Shown: positions 51,896 to 61,401 of the stretch, piece by piece
How the letters are laid out: each line of letters opens with the position of its first letter
Position numbering within the stretch: the first letter of the stretch is position 1
DNA from: CAYJAD01 sp964371195
Lineage (GTDB): Bacteria > Desulfobacterota > Desulfovibrionia > Desulfovibrionales > Desulfovibrionaceae
Direction: 5' to 3'
NCBI GenBank assembly: GCA_964371195.1
Contig: CAYJLD010000001.1
Location: forward strand, 8,942-72,941
DNA length: 64,000 bases
Notes under the pieces: model-generated
Database searches by the model: none
Told to the model about the DNA's origin: nothing
The model's input: only the letters and a program-made list of their open reading frames with translations
Translations under genes and position numbers: made by a program

Positions 51896-53074
51896 ATGAA
51901 ACTTGCAGATAAATTCTCTCTTGTCAAACCCTCAGCAACCCTTGCCATCAACGCTAAAACCTTAGAGCTTAAAGCACAAGGTAAAGAAATCATTAGCTTA
52001 GCAGTTGGTGAGCCAGATTTTGATACCCCAAAACATATATGCGATGCTGCTAAAGCTGCAGTTGACGCAAATTTTACACGCTATACTGCTGTTGCTGGCA
52101 TTATGGATTTGCGTAAGGCCGTAGCAAATTATTATAATGCAGAATACGACGGTTCTATCTTAGCTGAGCATGTGGTTATTTCCAATGGAGGCAAACAACC
52201 ACTTTATAATATTATGCAGGCTTTGCTTAATACAGGTGATGAGGTGCTTATTCCAACTCCGTATTGGGTGAGTTATCCTGATATGGCAGCGCTAGCCGGA
52301 GCTGTATGTGTAGAAATAAAAGCTTCCGTTGAGCATGAATTTAAGATTAATCCACAATTACTTGAAAAGCATATTAGCCCCAAAAGCCGTATACTTATTA
52401 TGAATTCTCCTTCCAATCCTACTGGGGCCATATATTCGCAAGAAGAATTTGACGCCATCATGGAGCTAGCCATAAGTAAGGGGCTTTTCGTTATTTCTGA
52501 TGAAATATATGACCAGCTGGTTTATGATGGTAACAAGTGTGCTACTGCCACACATTGGTTTGCAAAATATCCAGAGCAAGTAGCCATATGTAATGGTTTA
52601 TCTAAAACTTATGCTATGACTGGTTGGCGTGTAGGCTATAGCATTGCTTGTCCGGCTTTGACCAAGGCCATAGTGAACTTACAAGGGCAAAGTACGTCCA
52701 ATGTTTGTTCCATTGCTCAAAAAGCTGCTGTAGCTGCTCTTAATGGCCCTAAGGATTTTATGCAAGAGATGCGTGAAGCTTTTATTAGACGTAGAGATAT
52801 GGGCCTAGAAATAATTAAAAGTTGGGATAAGGCTGTATGCCCAAAACCTGGTGGGGCATTTTATTTTTTTATTGATGTGCATAAATATTTAGGATCTGAA
52901 GTTAAAAATGATGTAGAGCTGTGTAATATGTTGCTAGAGAAAACTAGTGTAGCACTTGTGCCTGGATCTGCCTTTGGAGATGAAAAATGCATACGTATAT
53001 CTTATGCTTTGGCCGATGATGTTCTTAAAGATGCTTTAGAGCGCATAGGGCAAACACTTAAGAATATACGGTAA
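51896..53074 (+). CDS. Class I/II PLP aminotransferase, aspartate aminotransferase type
   Basis: 392 residues from MKLADKFSLVKPSATLAINA; AGGAG upstream fixes the ATG at 51896 over 51866. Subgroup I-beta aspartate aminotransferase features are present: LAVGEPDFDTP, NSPSNPTGAIYS, SDEIYDQLVYD, the PLP Lys in NGLSKTYAMTGWRVGY, and the substrate-binding Arg in CIRISYA near the C-terminus. It interconverts aspartate and 2-oxoglutarate; some members also use prephenate or aromatic substrates. It is followed after 24 bases by the hybrid kinase gene. Confidence 0.9.
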   Translation: MKLADKFSLVKPSATLAINAKTLELKAQGKEIISLAVGEPDFDTPKHICDAAKAAVDANFTRYTAVAGIMDLRKAVANYYNAEYDGSILAEHVVISNGGKQPLYNIMQALLNTGDEVLIPTPYWVSYPDMAALAGAVCVEIKASVEHEFKINPQLLEKHISPKSRILIMNSPSNPTGAIYSQEEFDAIMELAISKGLFVISDEIYDQLVYDGNKCATATHWFAKYPEQVAICNGLSKTYAMTGWRVGYSIACPALTKAIVNLQGQSTSNVCSIAQKAAVAALNGPKDFMQEMREAFIRRRDMGLEIIKSWDKAVCPKPGGAFYFFIDVHKYLGSEVKNDVELCNMLLEKTSVALVPGSAFGDEKCIRISYALADDVLKDALERIGQTLKNIR

Positions 53075-53098
53075 ATTCCATATTGTGGGGGGTACAAT

Positions 53099-55528
53099 AT
53101 GAGCACTGCATCAAATCAAACTAACCCAGAGGTTTTAAGCCAATTTTTAGCTGATATAACAAAATCTCCAGCTATAACTTCTGGTGATCTCTTAGAAGCT
53201 GCTAAATTTATTGTATGTGAAGGTAGTAAAGCTTTAAATACTAGTAGAGTTGGCATTTGGAAAATTGATTCAGAAAATAATTTTCTTAATAATGTAATTG
53301 CTTATGACAGGGTTAGAGATCAATATGTTGAGCAAGAAGACTTTTCTTTAGATGAACGGGCTTTTTACATTAAACAATTAAATCTAAATCGTATTATTTG
53401 CATAAATGACATTCATAAAGCTAGCGTGCTAAGTGACCTTGTGGGTGAGTATGAAAAAAATATTTGCTCCTTACTTGATGCACCAATACGCATTGACGGG
53501 AAGTTAGTTGGTGTTGTGTGCATTGAGCAATTCTATACTCAAAGAGATTGGAGTATGGCTGAGCAAAATTTTAGCTCTTCCTTAGCTGACCTTGTAGCGC
53601 TTGCTTTTACCTCCACAGAAAAATATAATGCCATGCAAGAACTTGAGCTTAGTAAAAAGCGCATGGAAACCCTCATGTCTAATTTGCCTGGCATGGTTTA
53701 TCAATGCTTAAATGATCCACCCAATTATACATTTACCTTTGTTAGCGATGGTTGCTTTAAGTTAACCGGATATAGCCCAGAAGAATTACTCAATAATAAT
53801 GCTATACAGTTTTTTGATATGATTCATCCGGATGATAAAGAACCTTTGGCCAAACTTAATGAAAAGACTTTAAATTTAGGTTTACCATTAGAGACGAGCT
53901 TTCGTTTGCTTATGAAGGATGGAACTATTAAATGGATTTGGGAACGTAGCCGAGTGGTGGAGTTTAAGTCTAATGGTACACCGCACTTACTGGAAGGTTT
54001 TTATACTGACATTACTGAGCAACGTCGCCTTGAAGCAGCCGAGCTTGCCAATAGGGCTAAGGGCACATTTCTTGCCAATATGAGCCATGAAATCCGCACC
54101 CCCATGAATGCTATTTTGGGTATGGCTGATATTGCCATACGCCAAGCCCCTCCTAAGGAAACACTTGATTATTTAAGAAATATTAAAACAGCAGCAGGTT
54201 CGCTTTTAACTATTATCAATGACATTTTAGATTTTTCTAAAATTGAATCTGGCGCTTTAGAAATTGTCCCAGAGCCTTATTATGTCGAGTCATTTATTAA
54301 TGACATTGTGACTATTATCAATATGCGCATTGGGCATAAAGCTGTGGATTTTTTAATTGAAGATTATCATAATATTCCGCGTATGTTGCTTGGGGATAGT
54401 GTGCGCTTGAAGCAGGTTCTAATTAATCTTTTAACCAATGCTATAAAATTTACCGACAAGGGTTATATACGCTTAAGTTTGCGTGCAGTGTCAGTGGGAC
54501 ATGGTGAAACAGTTATCTTAAAAAGCGAAGTAGAAGATACAGGTATTGGCATTAAAAAAGAAGATTTACCGCAACTATTTGAAAACTTTTCCCAACTTGA
54601 TACCAAGAAAAATCGTAATGTTGAAGGTACTGGGCTTGGGCTTGCTATTACTAAAAAGCTTATTGAACAAATGGGTGGATCTATTCATGTACAAAGTACC
54701 TATGGTAAAGGTTCAACTTTTACCTTTGAATTGCCACAACCTGTAAGCGATGCAGCTCCACTCTTACCTGTGGGTAATTATGATGATATGCATGTGGGCA
54801 TATGGCTTAAAAGCGAAATGAAAGCTCAATCTCTTTATGGTAAGTTACTAGATATAGGTGCAAAAGCTGCCATAGTTAACGATCCTAATGAACTTGGCAA
54901 CTTTACCCATGTATTTATAGATCATACAGCTTTAAGAACTATTGATGCTGCTAAAATCCCTAATACCAATGTAATTGCTATTTCACGTAATTATTTTGAA
55001 AGTAAGGATGTTAAATCCAATGTGATAGTTGCCTATGCTCCTCTTACAACAATTGTGGTGGCAAGATTACTTGAAGGCACAAATTACACTACCAGTGATT
55101 CTCAAGGCAGTGATACACAATTTAGTATGACCACTAATGGTGTGCGAGTCTTGGTGGTGGATGACAATAGCATTAACCTAATTATTGCTCAAAGTGTATT
55201 GGAAGAATATGGCGTCACAGTTGATACTGCCATAAGCGGAGCAGAAGCCATTAATATGGTGCAAGATGAAAACTATGATATTGTTTTCATGGATCATATG
55301 ATGCCAGAGATGGATGGGGTTGAAACAACCATACGCATACGCAACCTCGGGGAGGATAAATTTACTATTTTACCCATAGTTGCACTCACTGCTAATGCCG
55401 TTGGTGATGTACGCACTATGTTTTTAGAGTCTGGCATGAATGACTTTTTGTCTAAGCCCTTAGTTATTAAAGAACTTGAGCGTGTAATGCGCCGTTGGCT
55501 TTATACGGAAAAATGGCAAAATATCTAA
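53099..55528 (+). CDS. Soluble hybrid histidine kinase (GAF-PAS-HisKA-HATPase-receiver)
   Basis: 809 residues with no membrane helix. GAF is at about 25-175 (SRVGIWKIDSENNFL, IRIDGKLVGVVCIEQF), PAS at about 190-312 (YTFTFVSDGCFKLTGYSPEE), and HisKA has His330 in NMSHEIRTPMNAIL. HATPase_c is at about 430-547 (LINLLTNAIKF, DTGIGIK, GTGLGLAI). A degenerate receiver-like stretch (about 560-660) lacks the acidic pocket, and the true receiver (681-800) has VVDDN and Asp732 in MDHMMPEMDG. It senses a cytoplasmic cue, perhaps redox or a small molecule. It lies 24 bases after the aminotransferase gene and 15 before menI, so it seems co-transcribed with menaquinone genes; the link is suggestive only. 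Confidence 0.92.
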   Translation: MSTASNQTNPEVLSQFLADITKSPAITSGDLLEAAKFIVCEGSKALNTSRVGIWKIDSENNFLNNVIAYDRVRDQYVEQEDFSLDERAFYIKQLNLNRIICINDIHKASVLSDLVGEYEKNICSLLDAPIRIDGKLVGVVCIEQFYTQRDWSMAEQNFSSSLADLVALAFTSTEKYNAMQELELSKKRMETLMSNLPGMVYQCLNDPPNYTFTFVSDGCFKLTGYSPEELLNNNAIQFFDMIHPDDKEPLAKLNEKTLNLGLPLETSFRLLMKDGTIKWIWERSRVVEFKSNGTPHLLEGFYTDITEQRRLEAAELANRAKGTFLANMSHEIRTPMNAILGMADIAIRQAPPKETLDYLRNIKTAAGSLLTIINDILDFSKIESGALEIVPEPYYVESFINDIVTIINMRIGHKAVDFLIEDYHNIPRMLLGDSVRLKQVLINLLTNAIKFTDKGYIRLSLRAVSVGHGETVILKSEVEDTGIGIKKEDLPQLFENFSQLDTKKNRNVEGTGLGLAITKKLIEQMGGSIHVQSTYGKGSTFTFELPQPVSDAAPLLPVGNYDDMHVGIWLKSEMKAQSLYGKLLDIGAKAAIVNDPNELGNFTHVFIDHTALRTIDAAKIPNTNVIAISRNYFESKDVKSNVIVAYAPLTTIVVARLLEGTNYTTSDSQGSDTQFSMTTNGVRVLVVDDNSINLIIAQSVLEEYGVTVDTAISGAEAINMVQDENYDIVFMDHMMPEMDGVETTIRIRNLGEDKFTILPIVALTANAVGDVRTMFLESGMNDFLSKPLVIKELERVMRRWLYTEKWQNI

Positions 55529-55543
55529 TTGTTAGGGTTTGTT

Positions 55544-55981
55544 ATGCCTGATACTAGTCTTTATAGTCAAACTTTGCTCACTTCTTTAGGAATACAAATA
55601 CAGCTTAAAACAAAGCAAGTTCAAGATAATGGTATGTTAGAGCAAGAAATTACTGCTACCATGCCAGTGGATGAGCGCACCATTCAACCCTTTGGTTTTT
55701 TAAGTGGAGGTGCTAGCCTTGCGCTAGCTGAAAGCCTTGCCGGTTATGCCTCAAGGCTACATTGCAAACCAAGTCATTATCCTTTAGGCATGCAAGTAAG
55801 TGCCAACCATTTAGCAAGTGTGGCATATAATCCAGCCCAAAAACAAATGGTAACAGCAAAGGCTACGCCTGTGCATGTGGGTAATTCAACTCACGTTTGG
55901 GATGTGCATGTTGAGGATGAGCAGGGACGGGCCATTTCTGTGGTACGTATTACAAATATAATTTTAGCCAAGCGACCTTAA
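55544..55981 (+). CDS. menI: Hotdog-fold thioesterase, probably 1,4-dihydroxy-2-naphthoyl-CoA hydrolase
   Basis: 145 residues from MPDTSLYSQTLLTS. The hotdog thioesterase motif FGFLSGGASLALAESLAGYA carries the catalytic Glu in the position found in EntH/YdiI-type enzymes, and GNSTHVWDVHVEDEQGR completes the fold. Directly upstream of menB and menE, it very likely hydrolyses DHNA-CoA in menaquinone synthesis. The ATG at 55544 with AGGG upstream is preferred to the TTG at 55529. A general PaaI-like thioesterase is the alternative. Confidence 0.82.
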   Translation: MPDTSLYSQTLLTSLGIQIQLKTKQVQDNGMLEQEITATMPVDERTIQPFGFLSGGASLALAESLAGYASRLHCKPSHYPLGMQVSANHLASVAYNPAQKQMVTAKATPVHVGNSTHVWDVHVEDEQGRAISVVRITNIILAKRP

Positions 55982-55990
55982 GGAGTTTGT

Positions 55991-56812
55991 ATGCAAAAAA
56001 GAGCATGGACTACCATTAAAGAATATCAAGAAATCTTATTTGACTATTTTGAAGGTGTGGCCAAGATAACCATTAATAGAGAACGCTATCGCAATGCCTT
56101 TACCCCAACAACCATTATGGAAATTGGTGAAGCCTTAGTCTATTGCCGTAATAGTGATGACATCGCTGTAGTGGTGCTAACTGGTGCTGGAGATGTAGCC
56201 TTTTGTAGCGGTGGGGATATGAATGTTAAGGGCCATGGTGGCTATGTGGACCAAAATGGTGTCGCTAGGCTAAATGTCCTTGATGTACAAAAGCAAATTC
56301 GCTCCTTACCAAAGCCTGTCATTGCTATGGTTAATGGCTTTGCTATTGGCGGTGGGCATGTATTGCATATCATGTGTGATTTAAGTATAGCCTCTGAAAA
56401 TGCAATTTTTGGGCAAACTGGTCCAAGAGTTGGTAGCTTTGATGCTGGATTTGGCTCTGCCTACCTTGCTCGCATTGTAGGACAAAAGAAAGCTAGAGAA
56501 ATCTGGTTTCTATGCCGTCAATATTCAGCCAAGCAAGCCCTAGAAATGGGCTTGGTGAATACTGTTGTCCCTCTTGAACAGCTGGAAGATGAAGTTATAG
56601 ATTGGGCTAATACCATGATGCAACATAGCCCCATGGCTTTACGCATGATTAAAGCTGGCCTTAATGCAGAATTAGATGGACAAGCCGGTATTCAAGAACT
56701 TGCTGGTGATGCTACCTTGCTCTACTATATGACTGAAGAAGCTCAGGAAGGCAGCAAGGCCTTTTTAGAAAAGCGTAAACCAGATTTTAAGAAATATCCT
56801 AAATTCCCCTAG
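55991..56812 (+). CDS. menB: 1,4-dihydroxy-2-naphthoyl-CoA synthase
   Basis: 273 residues, crotonase superfamily. It starts WTTIKEYQEILFDYFEGVAK, as MenB proteins do, with oxyanion-hole segments CSGGDMNVKGHGGYV and GFAIGGGHVLH, and FGQTGPRVGSFDAGFGSAYL, the MenB-specific region. The C-terminus, KRKPDFKKYPKFP, is also characteristic. It closes the second ring of o-succinylbenzoyl-CoA to DHNA-CoA. It starts 9 bases after the thioesterase gene with AAGGAG and is 1 base from menE. menA, menC, menD, menF and menH are not in the window. Confidence 0.95.
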   Translation: MQKRAWTTIKEYQEILFDYFEGVAKITINRERYRNAFTPTTIMEIGEALVYCRNSDDIAVVVLTGAGDVAFCSGGDMNVKGHGGYVDQNGVARLNVLDVQKQIRSLPKPVIAMVNGFAIGGGHVLHIMCDLSIASENAIFGQTGPRVGSFDAGFGSAYLARIVGQKKAREIWFLCRQYSAKQALEMGLVNTVVPLEQLEDEVIDWANTMMQHSPMALRMIKAGLNAELDGQAGIQELAGDATLLYYMTEEAQEGSKAFLEKRKPDFKKYPKFP

Positions 56813-56813
56813 T

Positions 56814-57980
56814 ATGACGGTTGATAATTTACAAAACTATTTTCTTAAACGTAATACACAAGCTCTCCTCTTAGAAGGAGAGCTTTATTCTATTAGCCAA
56901 ATTAGAGATATAGTCAAACAATGCATGGATAATGCATTACATTTATCTGCTGAACATAGGGCTTTATTCTTTTTTTTACACGAATGGTTTGATGATAAAG
57001 AATTCATTCAAGTCAAAACTTCTGGCTCCACTGGGCAAGCTAAAACTATTTTGGTGGAGAAGGAAAAAATGCTTAATAGTGCTTTAATGACTTGTTCTTT
57101 TTTTGAGCTGCAACAAAATGATACAAGCTTACTTTGCATGCCCCTGCAATATATTGGGGCAAAAATGTTGGTTGTACGGGCTCTTGTGGCTAGGCTTAAT
57201 TTACATGTAGTGAAACCCTCCACTACTCCATTGCAAACTATTGATAAGCATTTTGACTTTGTACCCATGACCCCACAGCAATTGCAATGCTCGCTAGATG
57301 ATGCAAAGAGTGTAAAAAAGCTGAACGCCATTAGACATTTATTGTTGGGTGGCATGGCTGTACCTACGGAGCTTGAACAAAAATGTGCAAAGTTATCCTG
57401 TCAGGTTTGGTCAAGTTATGGCATGACTGAAACTTTATCTCACATTGCTCTTAGAAGAGTTAATGAAAATAAAAAAATTGAAAGTAGAATAGTAAGGGGT
57501 AGCAAAGTTATTGCTAATAGTCTAAAAGTAAGCCCATATTTTACTCCCTTGGATGGAATTAATATTAGCCTCTCAGATCAAGATACGCTCATTATTGATG
57601 CGCCAAAGCTTAGTGCACAAATTATTTATACTAATGATATCGCAAAAATTAATCTCGATGGAAGTTTTGCCATATTTGGTAGGTTAGATAATGTCATCAA
57701 TAGCGGAGGTATTAAAATTCCCCTTGAAGTATTGGAAGAACAATTGGCCAAATGTCTACAGGTACCATTGCAAGTAACAGCACTTCCAGACGAAACCTTA
57801 GGCGAAAGAGTAATTTTACTCTTAGAGCAAGATTATGCCAATTGGAAAGATAAATGCCAAGGTATTGATAAATATTGGATCCCTAAACAATGCTTTGTGT
57901 TAAATTCATTGCCCAAGACTAATAATCACAAGCCAGATAGAGTGAGGGCAAAAATGTTGGCCACCAAGCTTGCTGATTAA
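56814..57980 (+). CDS. menE: o-Succinylbenzoate-CoA ligase
   Basis: 388 residues, an adenylate-forming enzyme shorter than typical MenE because the N-terminal region is compact. Motifs: TSGSTGQAKTIL (P-loop), VWSSYGMTETLSH, IFGRLDNVINSGGIKI (hinge), and the catalytic Lys in the C-terminal SLPKTNNHKPDR. It activates o-succinylbenzoate to its CoA ester for MenB. The ATG follows the menB stop by 1 base. The stop codon overlaps that of pyrD on the other strand (shared TTA/TAA at 57977-57980), so the two genes abut with no terminator between. Confidence 0.88.
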   Translation: MTVDNLQNYFLKRNTQALLLEGELYSISQIRDIVKQCMDNALHLSAEHRALFFFLHEWFDDKEFIQVKTSGSTGQAKTILVEKEKMLNSALMTCSFFELQQNDTSLLCMPLQYIGAKMLVVRALVARLNLHVVKPSTTPLQTIDKHFDFVPMTPQQLQCSLDDAKSVKKLNAIRHLLLGGMAVPTELEQKCAKLSCQVWSSYGMTETLSHIALRRVNENKKIESRIVRGSKVIANSLKVSPYFTPLDGINISLSDQDTLIIDAPKLSAQIIYTNDIAKINLDGSFAIFGRLDNVINSGGIKIPLEVLEEQLAKCLQVPLQVTALPDETLGERVILLLEQDYANWKDKCQGIDKYWIPKQCFVLNSLPKTNNHKPDRVRAKMLATKLAD

Positions 57981-58900
57981 TCAAGTTTTAATGAGCCACG
58001 TAATTCATCTAAGCTTTCAATACCGTATTGTGTACAGAGATTTGGCAGTTCATCCACCATATTAAAGCATATATCTGGCTGCATAAAATTAGCTGTGCCA
58101 ACTTGAACAGCATGTGCCCCAGCTAAAATAAACTCCAATGCATCCACTGCATTGCAAATGCCCCCAAGACCAATGACCGGAATTTTAACGGCACTGGCCA
58201 CTTGCCATACACAGCGTAAAGCTACGGGTTTTATAGCTGGACCGGATAGGCCACCAATAATATTGGCTAGTAAGGGTTTACGTGTAGCTAGGTCTACACC
58301 CATGCCTGCTAAGGTATTAATGCAAGAAACTGCATGTGCTCCGGCTCCCTCAACGGCTTTAGCAATGCTAGCAATATTTGTAACATTGGGTGACAGCTTA
58401 ATAATAACATACTTGTCTTTTGCCACCTTGCATACGGCTTCGGTTACAAGTGCTGCCATGCGTTCATCTTGTCCAAAAAGAATGCCCCCTTCTTTAACAT
58501 TGGGACAAGAAATATTAACTTCAAGGGCTGCTACACCTTCTTCAGCGCATAATATATTTGCAAGCTCGGCGAATTCTTGAGGTTCAGTGGCATAGATATT
58601 TGCAATTATCGCAGTTTCATCCCATGGTAGGCGAGGTAATTTGTCCTTAATAAAGGATTCTACACCATCATTTTGTAGGCCTACAGCATTAAGCATACCG
58701 GCTGCAGTTTCGGCAATGCGTGGAGTTTTATTGCCAGCGCGAGCTTTTAGTGAAAGCCCCTTAACCACTATGCCCCCAAGTTTAGCCAAATCACCATAGG
58801 ATGCAAATTCAAGCCCATAACCAAAAGTGCCTGAGGCGGGAATGATGGGATTTTTCAAAACTAAAGGTTTAGGACCATTTAAAGTGATTGTTGTATTCAT
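57977..58900 (-). CDS. pyrD: Dihydroorotate dehydrogenase, class 1B catalytic subunit
   Basis: 307 residues. Blocks typical of the NAD-linked class 1B enzyme: NPIIPASGTFGYGLEFASY, GIVVKGLSLKARAGN, GMLNAVGLQNDGVE, LEVNISCPNVKEGG with the catalytic Cys in SCPN, VIIKLSPNVTN, and the FMN phosphate site VIGLGGICNAVDALEFILAGA. It oxidises dihydroorotate to orotate in pyrimidine synthesis and passes electrons to PyrK, whose gene lies 18 bases upstream. Confidence 0.95.
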   Translation of the reverse strand: MNTTITLNGPKPLVLKNPIIPASGTFGYGLEFASYGDLAKLGGIVVKGLSLKARAGNKTPRIAETAAGMLNAVGLQNDGVESFIKDKLPRLPWDETAIIANIYATEPQEFAELANILCAEEGVAALEVNISCPNVKEGGILFGQDERMAALVTEAVCKVAKDKYVIIKLSPNVTNIASIAKAVEGAGAHAVSCINTLAGMGVDLATRKPLLANIIGGLSGPAIKPVALRCVWQVASAVKIPVIGLGGICNAVDALEFILAGAHAVQVGTANFMQPDICFNMVDELPNLCTQYGIESLDELRGSLKLD

Positions 58901-58918
58901 GTAAAACCCCTAAAATTA

Positions 58919-59734
58919 TTAATCTAACACAATGTGGTTGGCCCAAAATACAGGCCCATGATTACAAACTTGAACAGGCCAATTTTTCTTATCTGCAACT
59001 GGCCATGCATCTGTTGTGCTAGTAACACAACCAAGGCAAGCCCCAACACCGCATGCCATGCGTGACTCTAAAGAAAGCTGAGTACGTACGGACAGCTCAT
59101 TAGCAAATTTCTGTACTGTTTTAAGAAATGGTTGGGGGCCGCAAGCTAAGACAAGACCATCTTGCTCAGCGTACTCGGACATACGTTCACGCAAAGAATA
59201 GATAAAGTTTTCTATGTCACCAGCAAGGCTTTCACATAAACAATCAACATTAATGCGTTCATTAATATTATCAAATGGATAACACCCCTTGTCACCTCTG
59301 TATCCAAAAAGCATAGTGATGTTCCAAGGGTTTGGATGTTCATATACATAGCCTACAAAGGGCACAATACCCATACCTCCAGCTAATAACAATGTAGGTG
59401 TATCTGCCTCAACAGCAAAGCTATTGCCAAGAGGGCCCCAAACTTGCACTAAATCATCAGGCTTTAGTTTAGCCATGAGTGCTGTGCCCTTACCTACAAT
59501 TTGGAAAAATATAATTAAGTGATCTTCGGTAACATGACAGATACCAAAGGGCCTAGCCCAGGGCAGTTCAAGACCAAAAGATTGAGGTCTTAGCATAACA
59601 AACTGTCCTGGTCGCCAAGATTTCCATTTTGGGTTTTGCAAGCGTAGAGCAAAAAATTTACGCCCTTCAGATGTTTCTGGACCAAATGGAACCACATCAA
59701 GAACTCTTAATTGTGCAACTGTTGGTTTTGACAT
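58919..59734 (-). CDS. pyrK: Dihydroorotate dehydrogenase electron-transfer subunit
   Basis: 271 residues. The FAD-binding fold (WRPGQFVMLRPQSFGLELPWARPF), the NAD region (LLLAGGMGIVPFVGYVYE, LACGPQPFLK) and the C-terminal [2Fe-2S] cluster cysteines in ACGVGACLGCV plus the later VCNHGPVF identify PyrK. It carries electrons from PyrD to NAD+. The gene heads the pyrK-pyrD pair; its promoter must lie in the 560 bases to the right. Confidence 0.94.
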   Translation of the reverse strand: MSKPTVAQLRVLDVVPFGPETSEGRKFFALRLQNPKWKSWRPGQFVMLRPQSFGLELPWARPFGICHVTEDHLIIFFQIVGKGTALMAKLKPDDLVQVWGPLGNSFAVEADTPTLLLAGGMGIVPFVGYVYEHPNPWNITMLFGYRGDKGCYPFDNINERINVDCLCESLAGDIENFIYSLRERMSEYAEQDGLVLACGPQPFLKTVQKFANELSVRTQLSLESRMACGVGACLGCVTSTTDAWPVADKKNWPVQVCNHGPVFWANHIVLD

Positions 59735-60293
59735 ATATATCCCGTGTAGTTAGTTTCAATTGCTACCTTACTAATATGTTTTAAACTGGTCAAGTTTTCA
59801 TATCTCCTGAAATATATTTATAATATATTATTGATGAACTTATACTAAGTAGAGGTGAAAACTAAAAAATGGAATGCATATCTTAGCCTGATGATAAACC
59901 ACAACTTTGTGGCGTTGGCGCCACCTAAAGCAGGTCATTCCGATTTGGCTATTTTTAGCTGAATGTGTGATGTTCGGTAAAGTTTTTTTCGCGGCTCGGC
60001 ACTTTCGCGTTGCTTCACCTCCGGCTAATTGCTCAAAAAACATTCCCCAATCTCACACATTGCCTCGGCAAAGAGTTCTGCTAGTATTAATATTTTCTAA
60101 ATCGGGATCACGTGCCACCTAAGGCAGGTCGTCTGTTTTAGTAGCAAGGCACGAAAATCAGTTGCTTGCTCGTGAGTTAGGTGAGGTGTGTTGCGCTTAC
60201 TTTGCCAGCACCCCTATATCTAAACTTAATTGGCAAGCAATGTTTTGCAAATTTTTGTTTAAGCATGTATTATGTTAATGCAAGGAGAGTTTT
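59735..60293. other. Intergenic region with a GC-richer repeat island
   Basis: No convincing gene; overlapping frames of 67-71 codons on both strands look like chance. Between about 59900 and 60135 the G+C content rises. A 17-base direct repeat (GCCACCTAAAGCAGGTC at 59920-59936, GCCACCTAAGGCAGGTC at 60114-60130, one mismatch) brackets an inverted repeat, AATGTGTGA (59962-59970) / TCACACATT (60053-60061). This could be a small mobile or structured RNA element with flanking duplications. Confidence 0.4.
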
Positions 60294-61361
60294 ATGCAAG
60301 ATATTTATAGTCAAAGACGCGAAAAGCTGCGTGAAATAATGCGTAAACGAGGTCTTGATGCATTATTCATAAGTCATGCCGCCAACCGTTATTATCTTTC
60401 TGGGTTTGAGTTGCATGATCCACAATGCAATGAAAGCTCTGGCTATCTTTTAATAACAGCCACTGGCCAAGATTGGTTATGCACGGATTCACGTTATTTA
60501 GATGCAGCACGTAGACTTTGGGATGAAAATAAAATTTTTATTTATGGTGGCAATAGTATTGCACAATTAAGAAAGTTTTTACGTGAAAAATGCGGTGGAC
60601 GCATAGGTATTGAGCAAAATAGTTTAAGCTATGCTTTTTATCGTGAGCTTGGTTTGGGTCTTTCTTTAAGCTCAGCACAAAATTTAGTTGAATCACTACG
60701 AATTGTTAAAGATGTATATGAAATAGATTGTATGCAACGCTCTTGCACTCTTAATCATCGCTTAATGGAGTGGGTTTATAATGAGCTGCATGTGGGGCGT
60801 ACCGAGGCTGATTTATCCTGGGGCATTGAGGTTTTTTTCCGAGAAAACGGAGCTTCAGAGTTGGCTTTTGCTAATATTGTTGCTGTGGGACCAAATGCAG
60901 CTCTGCCTCACTATGCGCCCGGTAATACTAAAATTAGCGAGAACAGCCCCATTTTAATTGACGTGGGAGCAAGGTTAGATGATTATTGCTCAGATCAGAC
61001 TCGTAGCTTTTGGGTAGGAGATGAGGTCAGTGTTGATTTTATGCTAACTCAGCAATTAGTACGCACAGCTCAAGATGCAGCCATTAGTGCCATACGTCCG
61101 GGTAAGAAATGTTCTGAAATTTATGCCGAAGCTTATCAAGTTTTTGAAGATGAGGGTGTAGCTGAGTATTTCACTCATGGGCTAGGGCACGGAGTCGGCT
61201 TAGAAACCCATGAAGCCCCAAGCCTAAATCCGCGTTGTCATACTATTTTACAGCCTGGCATGGTGGTTACAGTGGAGCCTGGGCTTTATTATCCGCATTG
61301 GGGTGGGGTTAGGCGTGAATTTATGATTCTTGTTGAAGAAGACGGTTATCGTATTTTGTAA
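60294..61361 (+). CDS. M24 family metallopeptidase (Xaa-Pro aminopeptidase/dipeptidase type)
   Basis: 355 residues. The N-terminal creatinase-like domain (1-125) begins YSQRREKLREIMRKRGLDAL. The pita-bread catalytic domain has the five metal ligands: two Asp in LIDVGARLDDYCSDQTRSFW, His in FTHGLGHGVGLETHEAPSL, Glu in VTVEPGLY, and Glu in GVRREFMIL, where most members have GVRIED. It cleaves peptides next to proline. The ATG has AAGGAG upstream. GlmU follows 40 bases later and may be co-transcribed. Confidence 0.9.
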   Translation: MQDIYSQRREKLREIMRKRGLDALFISHAANRYYLSGFELHDPQCNESSGYLLITATGQDWLCTDSRYLDAARRLWDENKIFIYGGNSIAQLRKFLREKCGGRIGIEQNSLSYAFYRELGLGLSLSSAQNLVESLRIVKDVYEIDCMQRSCTLNHRLMEWVYNELHVGRTEADLSWGIEVFFRENGASELAFANIVAVGPNAALPHYAPGNTKISENSPILIDVGARLDDYCSDQTRSFWVGDEVSVDFMLTQQLVRTAQDAAISAIRPGKKCSEIYAEAYQVFEDEGVAEYFTHGLGHGVGLETHEAPSLNPRCHTILQPGMVVTVEPGLYYPHWGGVRREFMILVEEDGYRIL

Positions 61362-61401
61362 TAAATTACTGCTTTTTAATGACCTACTAAAGGAGATTAA
61401 G

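Noticed and set aside
59840..60122. Overlapping 67- and 71-codon ORFs on opposite strands
   Set aside because: Mirror frames in a GC-richer repeat island; no start signals or domains.
61330..61401. 24-residue N-terminal extension of GlmU
   Set aside because: It overlaps the peptidase gene; the ATG at 61402 has an ideal ribosome site and gives the normal GlmU N-terminus.
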